Below are positions 17,028 to 26,853 of a stretch of DNA of 37,181 bases, in pieces. Position numbers and translations under genes: made by a program. Every line of letters begins with the position of its first letter. The first letter of the stretch is position 1. This stretch comes from Hyphomicrobiaceae bacterium (GTDB taxonomy: Bacteria > Pseudomonadota > Alphaproteobacteria > Rhizobiales > Hyphomicrobiaceae): assembly GCA_002919265.1 (NCBI GenBank), contig PKEY01000015.1, forward strand, positions 1 to 37,181. The letters run 5' to 3'. Under the pieces are notes generated by a model. It was not told the origin of the DNA. It was given only the letters and a program-made list of their open reading frames with translations, and did no database searches.

Positions 17028-17165
17028 GATGACTCACTCGAACGCGAACTGACTGGACCCGCTTGGACGGGCCGGGTACTCGTACGACGAAGCAAGGATG
17101 CCGCAGGTGGGTTAAGAGGACCTCAACGGCTGTCCCATTGCCCATCGAGATCGTGAGCAGTGAGC

Positions 17166-17822
17166 ATGTCAGACGAAATAAAGCCCAATTATTACACGGG
17201 GCCGCAGGCCGGAGATTTCACCGCCGCCGAAGAGCCGTTTGCGCTTTTTGACGAGTGGCTGAAGGAAGCCGCGGCGCATGAGCCAAACGATCCCAATGCC
17301 ATGGCTCTCGCGACGGTCGATCCGGATGGCCTCCCTAACGTGCGCATGGTGCTGCTGAAGGGTGTTGATGGGCCGGAGCGGCCGGACCGGGGGTTCGTGT
17401 TTTTCACCAATTATGAAAGCGCCAAGGGGCGCGAGCTGCTCGCCTCCAAGAAGGCGGCTTTATGCTTCCACTGGAAGAGCCTGCGTCGACAAGTGCGCGT
17501 ACGGGGGCTGGTGTCGCCTGTTGCGCCGGAGGAGGCGGATGCCTATTTCGCTACACGGCCGCGCGGCAGCCGGATCGGCGCCTGGGCCAGTGCGCAATCC
17601 CGGCCGTTGGAGAGCCGGTTTGCGTTGGAGAAGGCGGTAGCGTTCTACACGGCCAAGTATGCTGTCGGAGAGATTCCGCGCCCGCCCTATTGGTCAGGCT
17701 TTCGCGTCGTGCCCGTAGAAATGGAATTCTGGCACGATCGGCCCTTCCGCCTACACGATCGGGTGCAGTTTCGGCGATCCGGGCCGGGAGAACCCTGGTC
17801 GAAGGTGCGCCTATATCCCTGA
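17166..17822 (+). CDS. pdxH: Pyridoxamine 5'-phosphate oxidase
   Basis: A 218-residue FMN enzyme that oxidises pyridoxamine- or pyridoxine-5'-phosphate to pyridoxal 5'-phosphate. Typical blocks are present in order: [11 protein letters not shown] and [15 protein letters not shown] (FMN and phosphate contacts), [50 protein letters not shown], and the ending RLYP. Length matches the family. ATG at 17166 is chosen; a GTG six bases earlier is in frame and equally possible. Monocistronic as far as can be seen. PLP made here serves LysA (22685-23959) among many others. Confidence 0.95.
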   Translation: MSDEIKPNYYTGPQAGDFTAAEEPFALFDEWLKEAAAHEPNDPNAMALATVDPDGLPNVRMVLLKGVDGPERPDRGFVFFTNYESAKGRELLASKKAALCFHWKSLRRQVRVRGLVSPVAPEEADAYFATRPRGSRIGAWASAQSRPLESRFALEKAVAFYTAKYAVGEIPRPPYWSGFRVVPVEMEFWHDRPFRLHDRVQFRRSGPGEPWSKVRLYP

Positions 17823-17927
17823 CCGGCTCTAAGTGCCGTACTGCTCAACTTTTGCCGCGCCGGGGCAATTTCGGCTATGGTGCGCGGCGATTTAAGTCAG
17901 TTTCGCGCCTTATGGATGCTTTAAGCC

Positions 17928-18686
17928 ATGCCTGCCAGCAGTAATGCCGAGCGAAAAACTTTGATTCTTACCGGCGCCTCGCGCGGGATTGGCCACGCCA
18001 CCGTAAAGCGGTTCGCCTCCGCCGGATGGCGGGTGATTACTTGCTCGCGCCAGCCATTCCCAGAGAATTGCCCGTGGGAGATGGGGCCTGAGGACCATAT
18101 CCAGGTCGATCTGGCGGATCCTGAGGATACACTGCGCGCCATCGAGGAGATGCGCCAGCGCCTGAAGGATCAGGGCTCGCGGCTGAATGCGCTGGTCAAC
18201 AATGCCGGAATCAGCCCCAAAGGCCCCGGCGGCTCGCGTCTCGGCACCATTGATACGAAGCTCGAGGATTGGAAGACTGTCTTCCAGGTGAACTTCTTCG
18301 CGCCCATCATGCTCGCGCGTGGCCTCATCGAGGAACTGGAGCGGGCCAAGGGCGCGGTCGTGAACGTCACCTCGATCGCTGGCAGCCGGGTGCATCCGTT
18401 CGCGGGTGCGGCCTATGCAACTTCCAAGGCGGCGCTCGCGGCGCTGACACGCGAAATGGCCCATGACTTCGGGCCTCGCGGAATTCGCGTCAACGCCATC
18501 TCGCCAGGCGAGATTGACACCTCCATCCTGTCGCCGGGTACCGAGAAGATTGTCCAGGAGCAGATTCCGATGCGTCGGCTCGGCGAGCCGGAAGAGGTGG
18601 CCAAGGCCATCTATTTCTTGTGCACGGATCAGTCGAGCTACGTGAACGGTGCCGAGCTGCACATCAACGGTGGTCAGCACGTCTGA
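17928..18686 (+). CDS. Short-chain dehydrogenase/reductase
   Basis: A 252-residue classical SDR. Cofactor motif TGASRGIG (residues 15-22), NNAG, catalytic Ser149 (NVTSIAGS), Tyr163 and Lys167 (YATSK), then SPGEID. The arginine after the glycine motif and CSRQ at the end of strand 2 suggest NADP(H). SDRs act on hydroxy/keto groups of many substrates; none can be assigned here, though the C-terminal VNGAELHINGGQ is that of the FabG-like group. No strong ribosome site. Convergent with a LysR gene, separated by hairpins. Confidence 0.9.
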   Translation: MPASSNAERKTLILTGASRGIGHATVKRFASAGWRVITCSRQPFPENCPWEMGPEDHIQVDLADPEDTLRAIEEMRQRLKDQGSRLNALVNNAGISPKGPGGSRLGTIDTKLEDWKTVFQVNFFAPIMLARGLIEELERAKGAVVNVTSIAGSRVHPFAGAAYATSKAALAALTREMAHDFGPRGIRVNAISPGEIDTSILSPGTEKIVQEQIPMRRLGEPEEVAKAIYFLCTDQSSYVNGAELHINGGQHV

Positions 18687-18696
18687 CGTTTGAACG

Positions 18697-18740
18697 GTGG
18701 GGCGAGAGCAGAGCCTTGCCCCACTCTCTCGAAAGAGAGG
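18697..18740. terminator. Hairpins between convergent SDR and LysR genes
   Basis: GTGGGGC (18697-18703) pairs with GCCCCAC (18718-18724); directly after it CTCTC-GAAA-GAGAG forms a second small hairpin with a GNRA loop, followed by GTCTTTG. Located between two genes that end facing each other, so probably a two-way terminator, though T-tracts are short. Confidence 0.5.
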
Positions 18741-18773
18741 TCTTTGATCACTCAGCTTTGATACGAGACCGCC

Positions 18774-19766
18774 TCAGCCCACCGACGTGCAAGAAGAGCG
18801 GGAAGGTGACTTTCCGTTCGAGCTGTAATGCTTTTTGCCGATATCGATGGCGCGTCCGTTTGGCTTGTCGGTCGGAGTACCGTTGGCACTGATGTCGCGG
18901 AACCAATCGGCCAGGAAATCGAGCAGCGCCCTCAGTTTCGGCAAAACGTGCTTCGAGCTGGGGTAGACGGCCCAAACGGCCGAGTCGCTTGCAACCTCAT
19001 AATCCTCCAGCACCCGCACGAGCCGGCCAGTGGCCAAATCCTCCCGGACAAGAAGCTCGGACGTTTGAAGCAGGCCGAGACCGTCAAGCACGGCGTGACG
19101 GAGCAACTCGCCGTTGTTGGAGCGGAGCCGTCCGCTCACCCGCACCGAGAAGTCTTCCTTGCCCCGGCAGAACGACCATTGCCACTTGTCTCCCAGCACG
19201 AGGCAATTGTGCTGAGTAAGGTCCACGGGTGTCTTGGGAGCACCGTGAGCCTCGAGGTAGGCCGGCGCGGCCACAACGATCTGCCGGTCAGGGCAGAGAC
19301 GTTTGGCAATCAGCACGGAATCCGTCAGCGGACCATTGCGGATTGCAACGTCGTAGCCTTCCTCCTGCAGGTTGACGATCCGGTCCGTCAGATCGACCTG
19401 CACGTCAATCTCACGATAGGTGCGCATGAACGCGCTGATGGCGGGCGCAATGTAGAGGCGGCCGAAGCTCGCCGGTGCCGAAACTTTTATTTTGCCTTTG
19501 GGGCGGGTGGTGTGGTCGCCAACTGCCGCGCGGGCTTTTTCCAGATCAACCAGAATGCGCTCGATGTAGGAGAGAAAGGTGGCGCCTTCTTCCGTGATGC
19601 GGATTGAGCGCGTCGTCCTGTCGAACAGACGCACGCGCAGCTCGCTTTCAAGCGCCTGAATTCGTTTTGAAATGGTTCCGGGAGTTAATCCTAGCTCGGT
19701 GCCGACGGATGAGAGATTTTGAACAGCCGCAACACGTGCAAAGATCCGTAGATCCTGTATGTCCAT
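18774..19766 (-). CDS. LysR-family transcriptional regulator
   Basis: A 330-residue LysR regulator. Residues 1-60 hold the winged helix-turn-helix (DLRIFARVAAVQNLSSVGTELGLTPGTISKRIQALE...), followed by a linker helix and a type-2 periplasmic-binding-like effector domain (KIKVSAPASFGRLYIAPA onward). It resembles the CrgA/DmlR-type subgroup. ATG at 19766 is favoured over GTG at 19772 by GAGGGG five bases upstream. The last 40 residues (NGTPTDKPNGR... SCTSVG) are a polar extension beyond the usual end. LysR proteins often control a divergent neighbour, but upstream lies the end of another leftward gene, so its target may be itself or the SDR; unproven. Confidence 0.92.
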   Translation of the reverse strand: MDIQDLRIFARVAAVQNLSSVGTELGLTPGTISKRIQALESELRVRLFDRTTRSIRITEEGATFLSYIERILVDLEKARAAVGDHTTRPKGKIKVSAPASFGRLYIAPAISAFMRTYREIDVQVDLTDRIVNLQEEGYDVAIRNGPLTDSVLIAKRLCPDRQIVVAAPAYLEAHGAPKTPVDLTQHNCLVLGDKWQWSFCRGKEDFSVRVSGRLRSNNGELLRHAVLDGLGLLQTSELLVREDLATGRLVRVLEDYEVASDSAVWAVYPSSKHVLPKLRALLDFLADWFRDISANGTPTDKPNGRAIDIGKKHYSSNGKSPSRSSCTSVG

Positions 19767-19977
19767 CCCCACCCCTCGGTCACACGGCCAAGTGCTCTCG
19801 GTCGATATGACCCGCTTCCCTAGACTTTAGACTGAGATCTAACCGCTCGAATGGTTTTCCCGCAAGCCTCGTCTGATGCTTGCGAACCGTTTCGCGGAAA
19901 GGAAAAACCTCCGAAATCGCACGACATCCGCCGAATTGAGGTACGACCGGCAGCGTCAACGTCCGGCCCACCGTTCG

Positions 19978-22557
19978 CTAAAACCTGCGCAGCAAGCGTT
20001 CGAGATATTCGAGTTCAAGCTGCGGTCGCGTCGGCTCGCCCAGGCGCCTGCGCAGCTCCTCCAGGATTTCGCGGGCGCGCTGCATATCGATTTCGTCGGG
20101 AACCTTCACAGACGTGCCAAGGTCCGGGCCCTCCGAGCGCTGAGGACGCCCCAAGGGATCGCGCGGAACGTCGCCGGTTGGCCCCATGCCAAAGCGCGAT
20201 GGCATCTGGCGCAGCATCTGCTCAGCCATCGATTGCGCGCCCTGACGCAGCTGCTCCAGCGCGCGGGATTGTTCGCGCGTGGCTGTTTCGAGGTCCCCCT
20301 GCTCGAGGGCGCGCCGCGCATTCTCCATGGATTGCTCGGCGCCATCGAATTGGCTGGGCGGGCGCATACCAAACTGCTGCAAGCCTTCACGGAGCTGACC
20401 GAGCCGATCCCTCAGCTCCGCTTGCCGCTGGGTGAGATCGCCGAGGCCGGGCCGCTGGCCTTCTTGTCCCTGCTGGCCCTGTCCCTGTTGGCCGCGCTGC
20501 CCACGCTGGCCAAACTGCTGACCCTGACGGCCGCGTTGGCCCTGTTGCCCTTGCTGGCGCTGCTGTTCGCCGAACGTGTCGTCGTAAAGCCGCTGCTGCT
20601 TGCCGATGATGTCCCCCATCTGGTCCATCATCTGCATCATCTGCTGACCCTGTTGGCCTTGCTGGCCCATCATCCGGCCTGCCTGCAGGGATTCCATCAG
20701 CTCCCGGAGCTGCTCCAACAGCTGCTGGGCCATCTCCCGCGAGCCCTGGCGCGCCATGTTTTCCAGCTGGTCGAGCATGCGCTGCAGATCCTGCGGACGC
20801 ATGATCTGGTTGGGATTGAAGCCCTCGGGCATCTGCATCGGCTGGGCCTGGCGCGCTAGCTGCTGCAAGAACTCGGCCATGGCCTGCCGAAGTTCTTGCA
20901 TCAGCCGGGCGATCTCCTCATCGGAGGCGCCTTCCTCAAGCGCCTTCGAGAGCCTTTCCTGGATGTCCCTCAAACGGCGCTCTGCATCCGTAAGCTCGCC
21001 TCCGTCCTCGATCCGCAAGGCCACGTGCCAGAGCTGATCGACGACGCTGCGAAGCCCCTCGCGCGAAAGATCCTGTTGCAATCGGTGGTAGGCGGACCGA
21101 AGCCCGAGGTAGACATGCATGTCATCAATGAAGCCCTCGGGCTCGTAGGTGAGAGCGTCGATGGCGTTCGCCACTAGCGGCCGGTAGCGCGGATCCTCCA
21201 CGAGGCGACGGCGCTGCTCGATGACGGCCCGGGCCAGCGGTTTCAGGAACTGGCGCTCGGGCAGGATGATCTCAATGGGCTGGCTCTTGCCCACGTTGCC
21301 GGCGTGGTCCTTGGCGACCAGTGTCATGATCACCTTCATGCCGGCATAGGGATGGGCGCCGAGCTGGTGGAAGCTCGATGTCTCGGAGTCCTTCGCGTTC
21401 TGCCGCGGCAAACGGAGGTTTAGAACCGGCGGCCGCTCGAGGGGCGGACGCGGCCCCTTCAGCATCTCGGCCCGAGCCCAGCGGGTCCGGGGATCGCCTG
21501 ATTCCGCGGAGGGTCGGGTGAACCTGGCTTCGGCAGAAGCGACCCCGTAGTCGTCGTCCACCTTGTAGAAGAGCTTCATGCCGCCGCGAATGGTGCGCTC
21601 CGGCTCCTTGGTGAGAACGATGCGCGGCGGGTTGTCCGGGATAACATTGAACTTCCAGGTGACAAGTTCACTTCCGCCGCCGAGGAGGCGAACAGAGGCC
21701 GACTTCCTGAGCTCCGCGCGGACTTCCGAGATGTCCCCAGCCTGTTTGGGCACGGGTCCCTCGATCACCTCGGTATCGCCCTCGGAATCGTCGATTTCGA
21801 GCGAGAGCTGGCCGACGCCACTGGCACGAATGACGAGCAGGCTTTTGTCGGGGACGGAGATCAAACCGTCCGGACTTTGCTGCGAGGAAACCAGCGCGCT
21901 GGTGCCACCATCAGCTAGAAGGATCGGAGCCTTGCCTGTGTAGGCGGGTGGAGTAACCCAGGCATCGAGCCGCGCATTGGCCAAATTGACTTCTGGTGCG
22001 AACCGGAACGCGGCAAACAGCCGGTCCTTCGCGCTATCGCCCACCAACCCCAACAACAGCACAACGCACAGCATGAGGAGCGCACGCACGGCGAACGGGT
22101 CGCGGCGATCCATCCGCGGTTGCGGCGGGCCAACCCTCAGACTGGCGAGCAACCTGGCCAGCCGCGCCCGGTGGGTTTCCCATATGCGCTGGCTGACAGG
22201 ATTGCCCTCCGCCAAAGTAACGGTGTCTTCGTAGGACGAAGCGGGTCGGTGCGGAATTCCTGATCGAATCTCGATGCGGCGAATGGCCTCGTCCCGGCTC
22301 GGCCACGGCACTCGGAGAGCGGCAATCAGGGACGCGAGAAGGGCGAGTCCGAACGCGCCGAGAACAATCTCATGTGCGACTGAGGGAAGCCAGAGCCATA
22401 GTCCGGCGAAAGAGACGAGGACAAACGCCGCAACCACGCCGATGACGAGCCAGAGGCGCGGCCAAAGCGCCTCGAAGAACAGGGCCAACCTGCTCAGGCG
22501 GACCTTGCGTTCGAATGCGTAGGCTTCTTCCGACGTGTTTTGGCTCTCGCTCACCAT
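19978..22557 (-). CDS. TIGR02302-family (DUF4175) membrane protein with Gln-rich region
   Basis: An 859-residue protein of the alphaproteobacterial TIGR02302/DUF4175 family. Two membrane segments lie at about residues 37-80 and a third near 157-173 (ALLMLCVVLLLGLVGDS); between them is a short cytosolic part. A large, mainly beta-type periplasmic section follows (residues 180-430), then helices with RARLARLL-like and REGLRSVVDQLW patterns, and a 120-residue Gln/Gly/Met-rich low-complexity stretch, then a helical Glu/Arg-rich C terminus. Function is unknown; the architecture suggests an envelope scaffold. It follows lysA after 127 bp and a terminator. The Gln-rich block is encoded by a DNA repeat that invites slippage, so length may vary between strains. 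Confidence 0.88.
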   Translation of the reverse strand: MVSESQNTSEEAYAFERKVRLSRLALFFEALWPRLWLVIGVVAAFVLVSFAGLWLWLPSVAHEIVLGAFGLALLASLIAALRVPWPSRDEAIRRIEIRSGIPHRPASSYEDTVTLAEGNPVSQRIWETHRARLARLLASLRVGPPQPRMDRRDPFAVRALLMLCVVLLLGLVGDSAKDRLFAAFRFAPEVNLANARLDAWVTPPAYTGKAPILLADGGTSALVSSQQSPDGLISVPDKSLLVIRASGVGQLSLEIDDSEGDTEVIEGPVPKQAGDISEVRAELRKSASVRLLGGGSELVTWKFNVIPDNPPRIVLTKEPERTIRGGMKLFYKVDDDYGVASAEARFTRPSAESGDPRTRWARAEMLKGPRPPLERPPVLNLRLPRQNAKDSETSSFHQLGAHPYAGMKVIMTLVAKDHAGNVGKSQPIEIILPERQFLKPLARAVIEQRRRLVEDPRYRPLVANAIDALTYEPEGFIDDMHVYLGLRSAYHRLQQDLSREGLRSVVDQLWHVALRIEDGGELTDAERRLRDIQERLSKALEEGASDEEIARLMQELRQAMAEFLQQLARQAQPMQMPEGFNPNQIMRPQDLQRMLDQLENMARQGSREMAQQLLEQLRELMESLQAGRMMGQQGQQGQQMMQMMDQMGDIIGKQQRLYDDTFGEQQRQQGQQGQRGRQGQQFGQRGQRGQQGQGQQGQEGQRPGLGDLTQRQAELRDRLGQLREGLQQFGMRPPSQFDGAEQSMENARRALEQGDLETATREQSRALEQLRQGAQSMAEQMLRQMPSRFGMGPTGDVPRDPLGRPQRSEGPDLGTSVKVPDEIDMQRAREILEELRRRLGEPTRPQLELEYLERLLRRF
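20449..20672 (-). repeat. Low-complexity Gln/Gly-coding repeat inside the TIGR02302 gene
   Basis: On the minus strand the DNA reads as imperfect units of GGCCAACAG-like triplet triads (GQQ, GQR), giving GQQGQQGQQMMQMM, then QQGQQGQRGRQGQQFGQ and GQRGQQGQGQQGQEGQ. Units are degenerate, in frame, and codons alternate CAG/CAA, so the repeat is maintained at protein level. Confidence 0.8.
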
Positions 22558-22595
22558 GGTCCCAGCCTAGCACGACAACGCATGCGTGCATCGGG

Positions 22596-22620
22596 AGAAA
22601 TTTCGGGCGCTGTCCCGAAA
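22596..22620 (-). terminator. Hairpin between lysA and the TIGR02302 gene
   Basis: On the minus strand TTTCGGG, a 6-base loop and CCCGAAA form a perfect 7-bp stem followed by TTTCTCCC. It lies about 65 bp after the lysA stop and would end or attenuate transcription before the next gene. Confidence 0.55.
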
Positions 22621-22684
22621 CCCCGAGGTCCGGCACCCGGTTGCATGGTGCAGGGCAAAAAGCGGCCGTACAAGGGCAGCGCAA

Positions 22685-23959
22685 TCACGCCTCGGTGAGC
22701 CAGGGCGGCAGTTTATCGAGGTTGATTAAATCCTCGTAGGTCGGGCGCGGGCGTACGACCGCATATTCTTCGCCGCGAACCAGAACCTCTGGTATCAGCA
22801 ACCTTGAATTATACGTGGACGACATGACGGCACCATAGGCGCCGGCCGTCATCACTGCGATGAGATCGCCCGACTCGAGCGGCGGCAGGCTGCGACCAAG
22901 GGCCAGATAATCGCCCGTCTCGCACACTGGCCCCACAACATCTTGCACGATCGGCTCAAGCTGCAGCTTCGCTTCGTGAACCGGCCAAATGTCGTGATAG
23001 GCCTCGTAAAGGGTCGGCCGGATCAAATCGTTCATGGCGGCATCGACAATGGCGAAGGTCTTCGCCGCGCCGCGCTTCGAATAGATAACTCTCGAAACGA
23101 GCACGCCCGCGTTGCCCGCGATCATGCGTCCCGGCTCGAGAATGATCTTGAGGCCGAGATCGCCGAGAGCGGCCTTCACCAGCGCGGCATACTCGTCCGG
23201 ATGTGGTGGAACATCGTTGCTGCCACGATACGGCACCCCAAGCCCACCACCGATGTCGAGATGCTCCAGCTCATAACCTTCGCGCCGCAGGTCGATGACG
23301 AGCTCCCGCATCAAACGGAAAGCATCGCGGAAGGGCGCCAGATCGGTGATCTGGCTACCGATGTGCATGTGAATGCCGGCGATCTTGATGCCCGGCAACC
23401 GTGCCGCTTGGGCGTAGAGGCGGGGGGCGTCAAGATAGGGAATGCCGAACTTGTTTTCGGACTTGCCCGTCGAAATCTTCGCGTGCGTGCGGGCGTCAAC
23501 ATCGGGGTTGACGCGAATGGCAACCCGCGCAGTCTTGCCTTGTTCGCAGGCGACCTCGCTCAGCGTTTCGAGCTCCGGCTCGCTCTCGACATTGAAGCCA
23601 AGCACGCCTTCCTTGACCGCGTAGCTCAGCTCGGCCCGCGTCTTGCCGACGCCTGCGAAAATGATCTTGTTCGCGGGCACGCCCGCAGCGCGGGCCCGGC
23701 GCAGCTCACCTTCGGACACTACATCCATGCCGGCGCCAAGCTGAGCCATGGTGCGCAGGACGGCCTGATTCGAGTTCGCCTTGACCGCGAAGCAGATGAG
23801 GTGGTCCGTGCCCTGGAAAGCCTCACTTAGCACCCGGTAATGGCGTTGGAGCGTCGCGGTGGAATAGCAGTAGAACGGGGTGCCGACCTCGTTCACAAGC
23901 CGTGCTAGGCTAACGCCTTCGGCGTGGAGAACACCGCCGCGATAACTGAAGTGATGCAT
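22685..23959 (-). CDS. lysA: Diaminopimelate decarboxylase
   Basis: A 424-residue fold-III PLP enzyme that converts meso-diaminopimelate to L-lysine, the last step of lysine synthesis. The PLP lysine is Lys60 (CFAVKANSN); further motifs are HMHIGSQI, the phosphate-binding IGGGLGVPY, LEPGRMIAGNAG, and the active-site cysteine in GPVCETGDYLA. Start: ATG at 23959 gives HHFSYRGGVLHAEGV, the usual N terminus; GTG at 23989 would add ten residues. Ribosome site weak in either case. It consumes mDAP, which is also the peptidoglycan cross-linking residue that MepA and the L,D-transpeptidase act on. Upstream ycgN-like gene on the same strand, 102 bp away, may be co-transcribed. Confidence 0.95.
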   Translation of the reverse strand: MHHFSYRGGVLHAEGVSLARLVNEVGTPFYCYSTATLQRHYRVLSEAFQGTDHLICFAVKANSNQAVLRTMAQLGAGMDVVSEGELRRARAAGVPANKIIFAGVGKTRAELSYAVKEGVLGFNVESEPELETLSEVACEQGKTARVAIRVNPDVDARTHAKISTGKSENKFGIPYLDAPRLYAQAARLPGIKIAGIHMHIGSQITDLAPFRDAFRLMRELVIDLRREGYELEHLDIGGGLGVPYRGSNDVPPHPDEYAALVKAALGDLGLKIILEPGRMIAGNAGVLVSRVIYSKRGAAKTFAIVDAAMNDLIRPTLYEAYHDIWPVHEAKLQLEPIVQDVVGPVCETGDYLALGRSLPPLESGDLIAVMTAGAYGAVMSSTYNSRLLIPEVLVRGEEYAVVRPRPTYEDLINLDKLPPWLTEA

Positions 23960-24061
23960 TGAATTCGTTTGTCCCGCGCGCACAGCCACGGGCCGCCCTT
24001 GCGCCCGCCGCTGTCGCTATGAACGCCGGGGCTTGAGCCGTCAAGTGGCAGCCGGTCGCGT

Positions 24062-24538
24062 TCAGGCGCGGCGCGCGCGCCGGCGGGGACGGCCCCAGTC
24101 CCGGATGATGTATCGATGTATAGTTTCCTGGTTGGCGTCGTCTTCGCTGATCACCCAGCCGCGCACGGAAATGCCGGCCTGATGAACGGTGTCGGGATCG
24201 CCGGAGACGAGCGGATGCCACCAGGCGAGATCGCCGCCCTCAGCGAGTACGCGATAGGCGCAGGTTTCCGGCAGCCAGCTGAGCGTACGGACTTTTTCCG
24301 GGGTTAACGATACGCAGTCAGGAACATGCTTCTGCCGCTCGGAATAATTCGAGCAGCGGCAGGTACCGAGGTCGAGAAGGCGGCAAGCTAAACGAGTTTT
24401 ATAGATTTCGCCGGTATCTTCGTCCTCGAGCTTGAGCAGGCAGCACCTTGCACAGCCGTCGCACAAAGATTCCCACTCTTCGGTGGTCATCTCTTCGAGG
24501 CTCTTTTGTTTCCAAAACGGCTTTCTTACGTTATCCAC
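24062..24538 (-). CDS. YcgN/UPF0260-family cysteine-cluster protein
   Basis: A protein of about 158 residues with the YcgN cysteine pattern: LCDGCARCC, then [15 protein letters not shown], a later cysteine in PDCVSL and another in ETCAYR. These cysteines probably bind zinc or an iron-sulfur cluster; the role is unknown. The family usually begins just before PFW; here the frame runs on upstream to ATG at 24568 and 24553, but GTG at 24538 has GAGAGGGG directly before it and gives the usual N terminus ([12 protein letters not shown]), so I prefer it. The C terminus is very basic (RPRRRARRA). The divergent PBP1a gene starts about 100 bp away. Confidence 0.88.
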   Translation of the reverse strand: MDNVRKPFWKQKSLEEMTTEEWESLCDGCARCCLLKLEDEDTGEIYKTRLACRLLDLGTCRCSNYSERQKHVPDCVSLTPEKVRTLSWLPETCAYRVLAEGGDLAWWHPLVSGDPDTVHQAGISVRGWVISEDDANQETIHRYIIRDWGRPRRRARRA

Positions 24539-24637
24539 TCGCCCCTCTCGCATTCGGTTACCGGCCAATGGTAGGATGCGAGCGGTCCTCCATTGGGTAA
24601 CTCCTGTCAGTCGCGGCGGAACGACAAGGCACTCAGC

Positions 24638-26851
24638 GTGTACGACTGGTTCTTCAAGCGGCGTGACCGCGGTCAGATTATCAACTGGCTCGGCATCGAT
24701 GCCTGGATCGACTCCACTCTGGCCGAGACGTGGGAGCGGATCAAGGACGGCTATGACGCGGCGTCCAGCTTCTTTGCCCGTTTTCGGCTGACAGGGTGGA
24801 AGCGGCTGCTGAACGAGGCCGTTTCGGAGGCGGTATCGCTTGCGACCGGTGGCCTGGTCGTCGCCTATGGCCTTGCGTTGCCGGCGTTCATGGAAGTCGA
24901 AGACGGCAAGTGGCTGAAGACCGGTCAGTACAGCGTCAAGTTCCTCGACGTAAACGGGAATGAGATCGGAAAGCGTGGCATCAACCTGGATGATGCCGTG
25001 CCGCTTGAGGAAATTCCCGACTACATGATCAAGGCGACGCTAGCCACAGAGGACCGGCGTTTCTACGAGCACTTCGGCGTCGATGTCATCGGTACGCTGC
25101 GCGCCCTCGTCGAAAACCTTCGCCGCAACGACGTCGTGCAGGGCGGCTCGACGCTGACTCAGCAGTTGGCGAAGAATCTGTTCCTCTCTTCCGAGCGGTC
25201 GATTCAGAGAAAAATCAAGGAAGCTTTCCTCGCGCTTTATCTCGAATCCCGCTTAACCAAGGACGAGATCCTAAAGCTCTATTTGGACCGCTCTTACATG
25301 GGTGGTGGCGCATTCGGTGTGGAGGCAGCTGCGCAATTCTACTTCGGCAAGTCCATTCGGGACGTGACTTTGGCTGAAGCCGCGCTGCTCGCCGGTTTGT
25401 TCAAGGCACCGACAAAGTATGCCCCGCACGTCGATCTCGCAGCAGCGCGCGCTCGGGCCAACGTCGTCCTGAACAATCTGGTTGAGGCTGGTTATTACAC
25501 TGCGGGACAGGTTCATCACGCCCGCCTCAATCCGGCACGTATCGTTGAAACGCGTCCAAAGGAGAGCCCGGATTGGTTCCTCGATTATGCTTTCGAGGAA
25601 GTTCAGCGCCTCATGGAGGGCAAGGGGCATTTCAATCTGACCGCCCGCACGACGGTCGACCTTAACGTTCAACGCGCCGCCGAAGAAACGCTCGTGACCG
25701 CTTTGCGGCAACGCGGCCGGGCCGTTCGTGCGGACGCCGGAGCGATCGTCGTCCTGGAGACCGATGGTGCTGTTCGCGCGCTCGTCGGCGGACCGGACTA
25801 TGGCGACAGCCAGTTCAACAGGGCGACAAAGGCGCGGCGCCAACCCGGGTCGTCATTCAAGGTCTACGTCTACGCGACCGCGCTGGAGAACGGCTACAAG
25901 CCGACAACGATCGTTCGCGATGCGTCGCGTTCTTGCGGCAACTGGCATCCGCGGAATTACAGCGGCGGCCACGGCAGCGGCGCACGCCTGCCGCTATGGC
26001 TGGCGCTCGCCAAGTCGTTGAATACGACAGCGGCGGAGTTGTCCTTCGCCGTTGGCCGCGAGAAGGTCATCGAGATGACGCAGCGGCTCGGGGTTACCGG
26101 CATCAAGAAAACCTGCTCCATGGCGCTGGGCGATACCGGAATCACGCCGCTCGAGCATGCTGGCGGCATTGCTGCCTTTGCCAACGGTGGAAAGTTGGCC
26201 AAGCCTTACGCCATTCTGGAGATTTTCACCGCCAACGGAGAACTCGTTTACAGCCGCGAGCGGGATGAGCCGCCCGCCCCGCAGGTCGTCTCCCGTGAGG
26301 TGGCCGAGCAAATGAACCAGATGCTGCACAAGGTGGTGACGGAGGGCACCGGCCAGGGTGCCCAGCTCGATTTCACGCACGTCGTCGGCAAGACCGGGAC
26401 CAGCACGGGCCCCAAGGATGTCTGGTTCGTCGGCTTCACAGGAAAGTATGTCGGAGCTGTCTGGATCGGTCGTGACGACAACCGTCCGATGGCTGGCGGG
26501 ACAACTGGCGGTCAGCTGGCGGCGCCGATCTGGCGTCAGGTTATGGCGGTTGCGCACACCGACATGAACATCCCGACAATTCCGGGGCTTACGCCGCACC
26601 CTGTGCAGGTTGCGGAGCAGCAGCGACTGGCAGCGCTTCGTCGGAACGAGCCACCGACGGCGCAACAGGCTGGACCTGCTCCTCGCGCGCAGTCACTGAT
26701 GCCTGAAAAAACGAAACAAGTTCTTCAAAGTATCGCTCAGTCCCTGAAAAAAGCCACAGCCGAGGCCGGCATCGAGCCGCCGGACGATTCCCCGAGCGAG
26801 CGACGGCCTGATCGCCGTGCCAGTCTCGACGCACTCAGGGGGCGACGCTGA
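24638..26851 (+). CDS. Class A penicillin-binding protein (PBP1a type)
   Basis: About 737 residues. A short cytosolic start and membrane anchor ([16 protein letters not shown]) are followed by a GT51 glycosyltransferase domain, catalytic Glu138 in [12 protein letters not shown] with [15 protein letters not shown], then a transpeptidase domain: Ser405-x-x-Lys408 in [11 protein letters not shown] in [10 protein letters not shown], and Lys585-Thr-Gly (VGKTGTS). It polymerises and cross-links peptidoglycan at the outer face of the inner membrane. The start is uncertain: GTG at 24638 has AAGG eight bases upstream, whereas TTG at 24593 would add 15 residues and has no site. The downstream genes follow within 2 bp. 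The basic, Pro/Gln-rich tail after residue 650 is disordered. Confidence 0.93.
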   Translation: MYDWFFKRRDRGQIINWLGIDAWIDSTLAETWERIKDGYDAASSFFARFRLTGWKRLLNEAVSEAVSLATGGLVVAYGLALPAFMEVEDGKWLKTGQYSVKFLDVNGNEIGKRGINLDDAVPLEEIPDYMIKATLATEDRRFYEHFGVDVIGTLRALVENLRRNDVVQGGSTLTQQLAKNLFLSSERSIQRKIKEAFLALYLESRLTKDEILKLYLDRSYMGGGAFGVEAAAQFYFGKSIRDVTLAEAALLAGLFKAPTKYAPHVDLAAARARANVVLNNLVEAGYYTAGQVHHARLNPARIVETRPKESPDWFLDYAFEEVQRLMEGKGHFNLTARTTVDLNVQRAAEETLVTALRQRGRAVRADAGAIVVLETDGAVRALVGGPDYGDSQFNRATKARRQPGSSFKVYVYATALENGYKPTTIVRDASRSCGNWHPRNYSGGHGSGARLPLWLALAKSLNTTAAELSFAVGREKVIEMTQRLGVTGIKKTCSMALGDTGITPLEHAGGIAAFANGGKLAKPYAILEIFTANGELVYSRERDEPPAPQVVSREVAEQMNQMLHKVVTEGTGQGAQLDFTHVVGKTGTSTGPKDVWFVGFTGKYVGAVWIGRDDNRPMAGGTTGGQLAAPIWRQVMAVAHTDMNIPTIPGLTPHPVQVAEQQRLAALRRNEPPTAQQAGPAPRAQSLMPEKTKQVLQSIAQSLKKATAEAGIEPPDDSPSERRPDRRASLDALRGRR

Positions 26852-26853
26852 CA

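Noticed and set aside
19876-20859. 327-codon Leu/Ala-rich plus-strand frame that looks like a membrane protein
   Set aside because: It is the reverse complement of the Gln-rich repeat (CAG/CAA read as CTG/TTG gives leucine); not independent coding.
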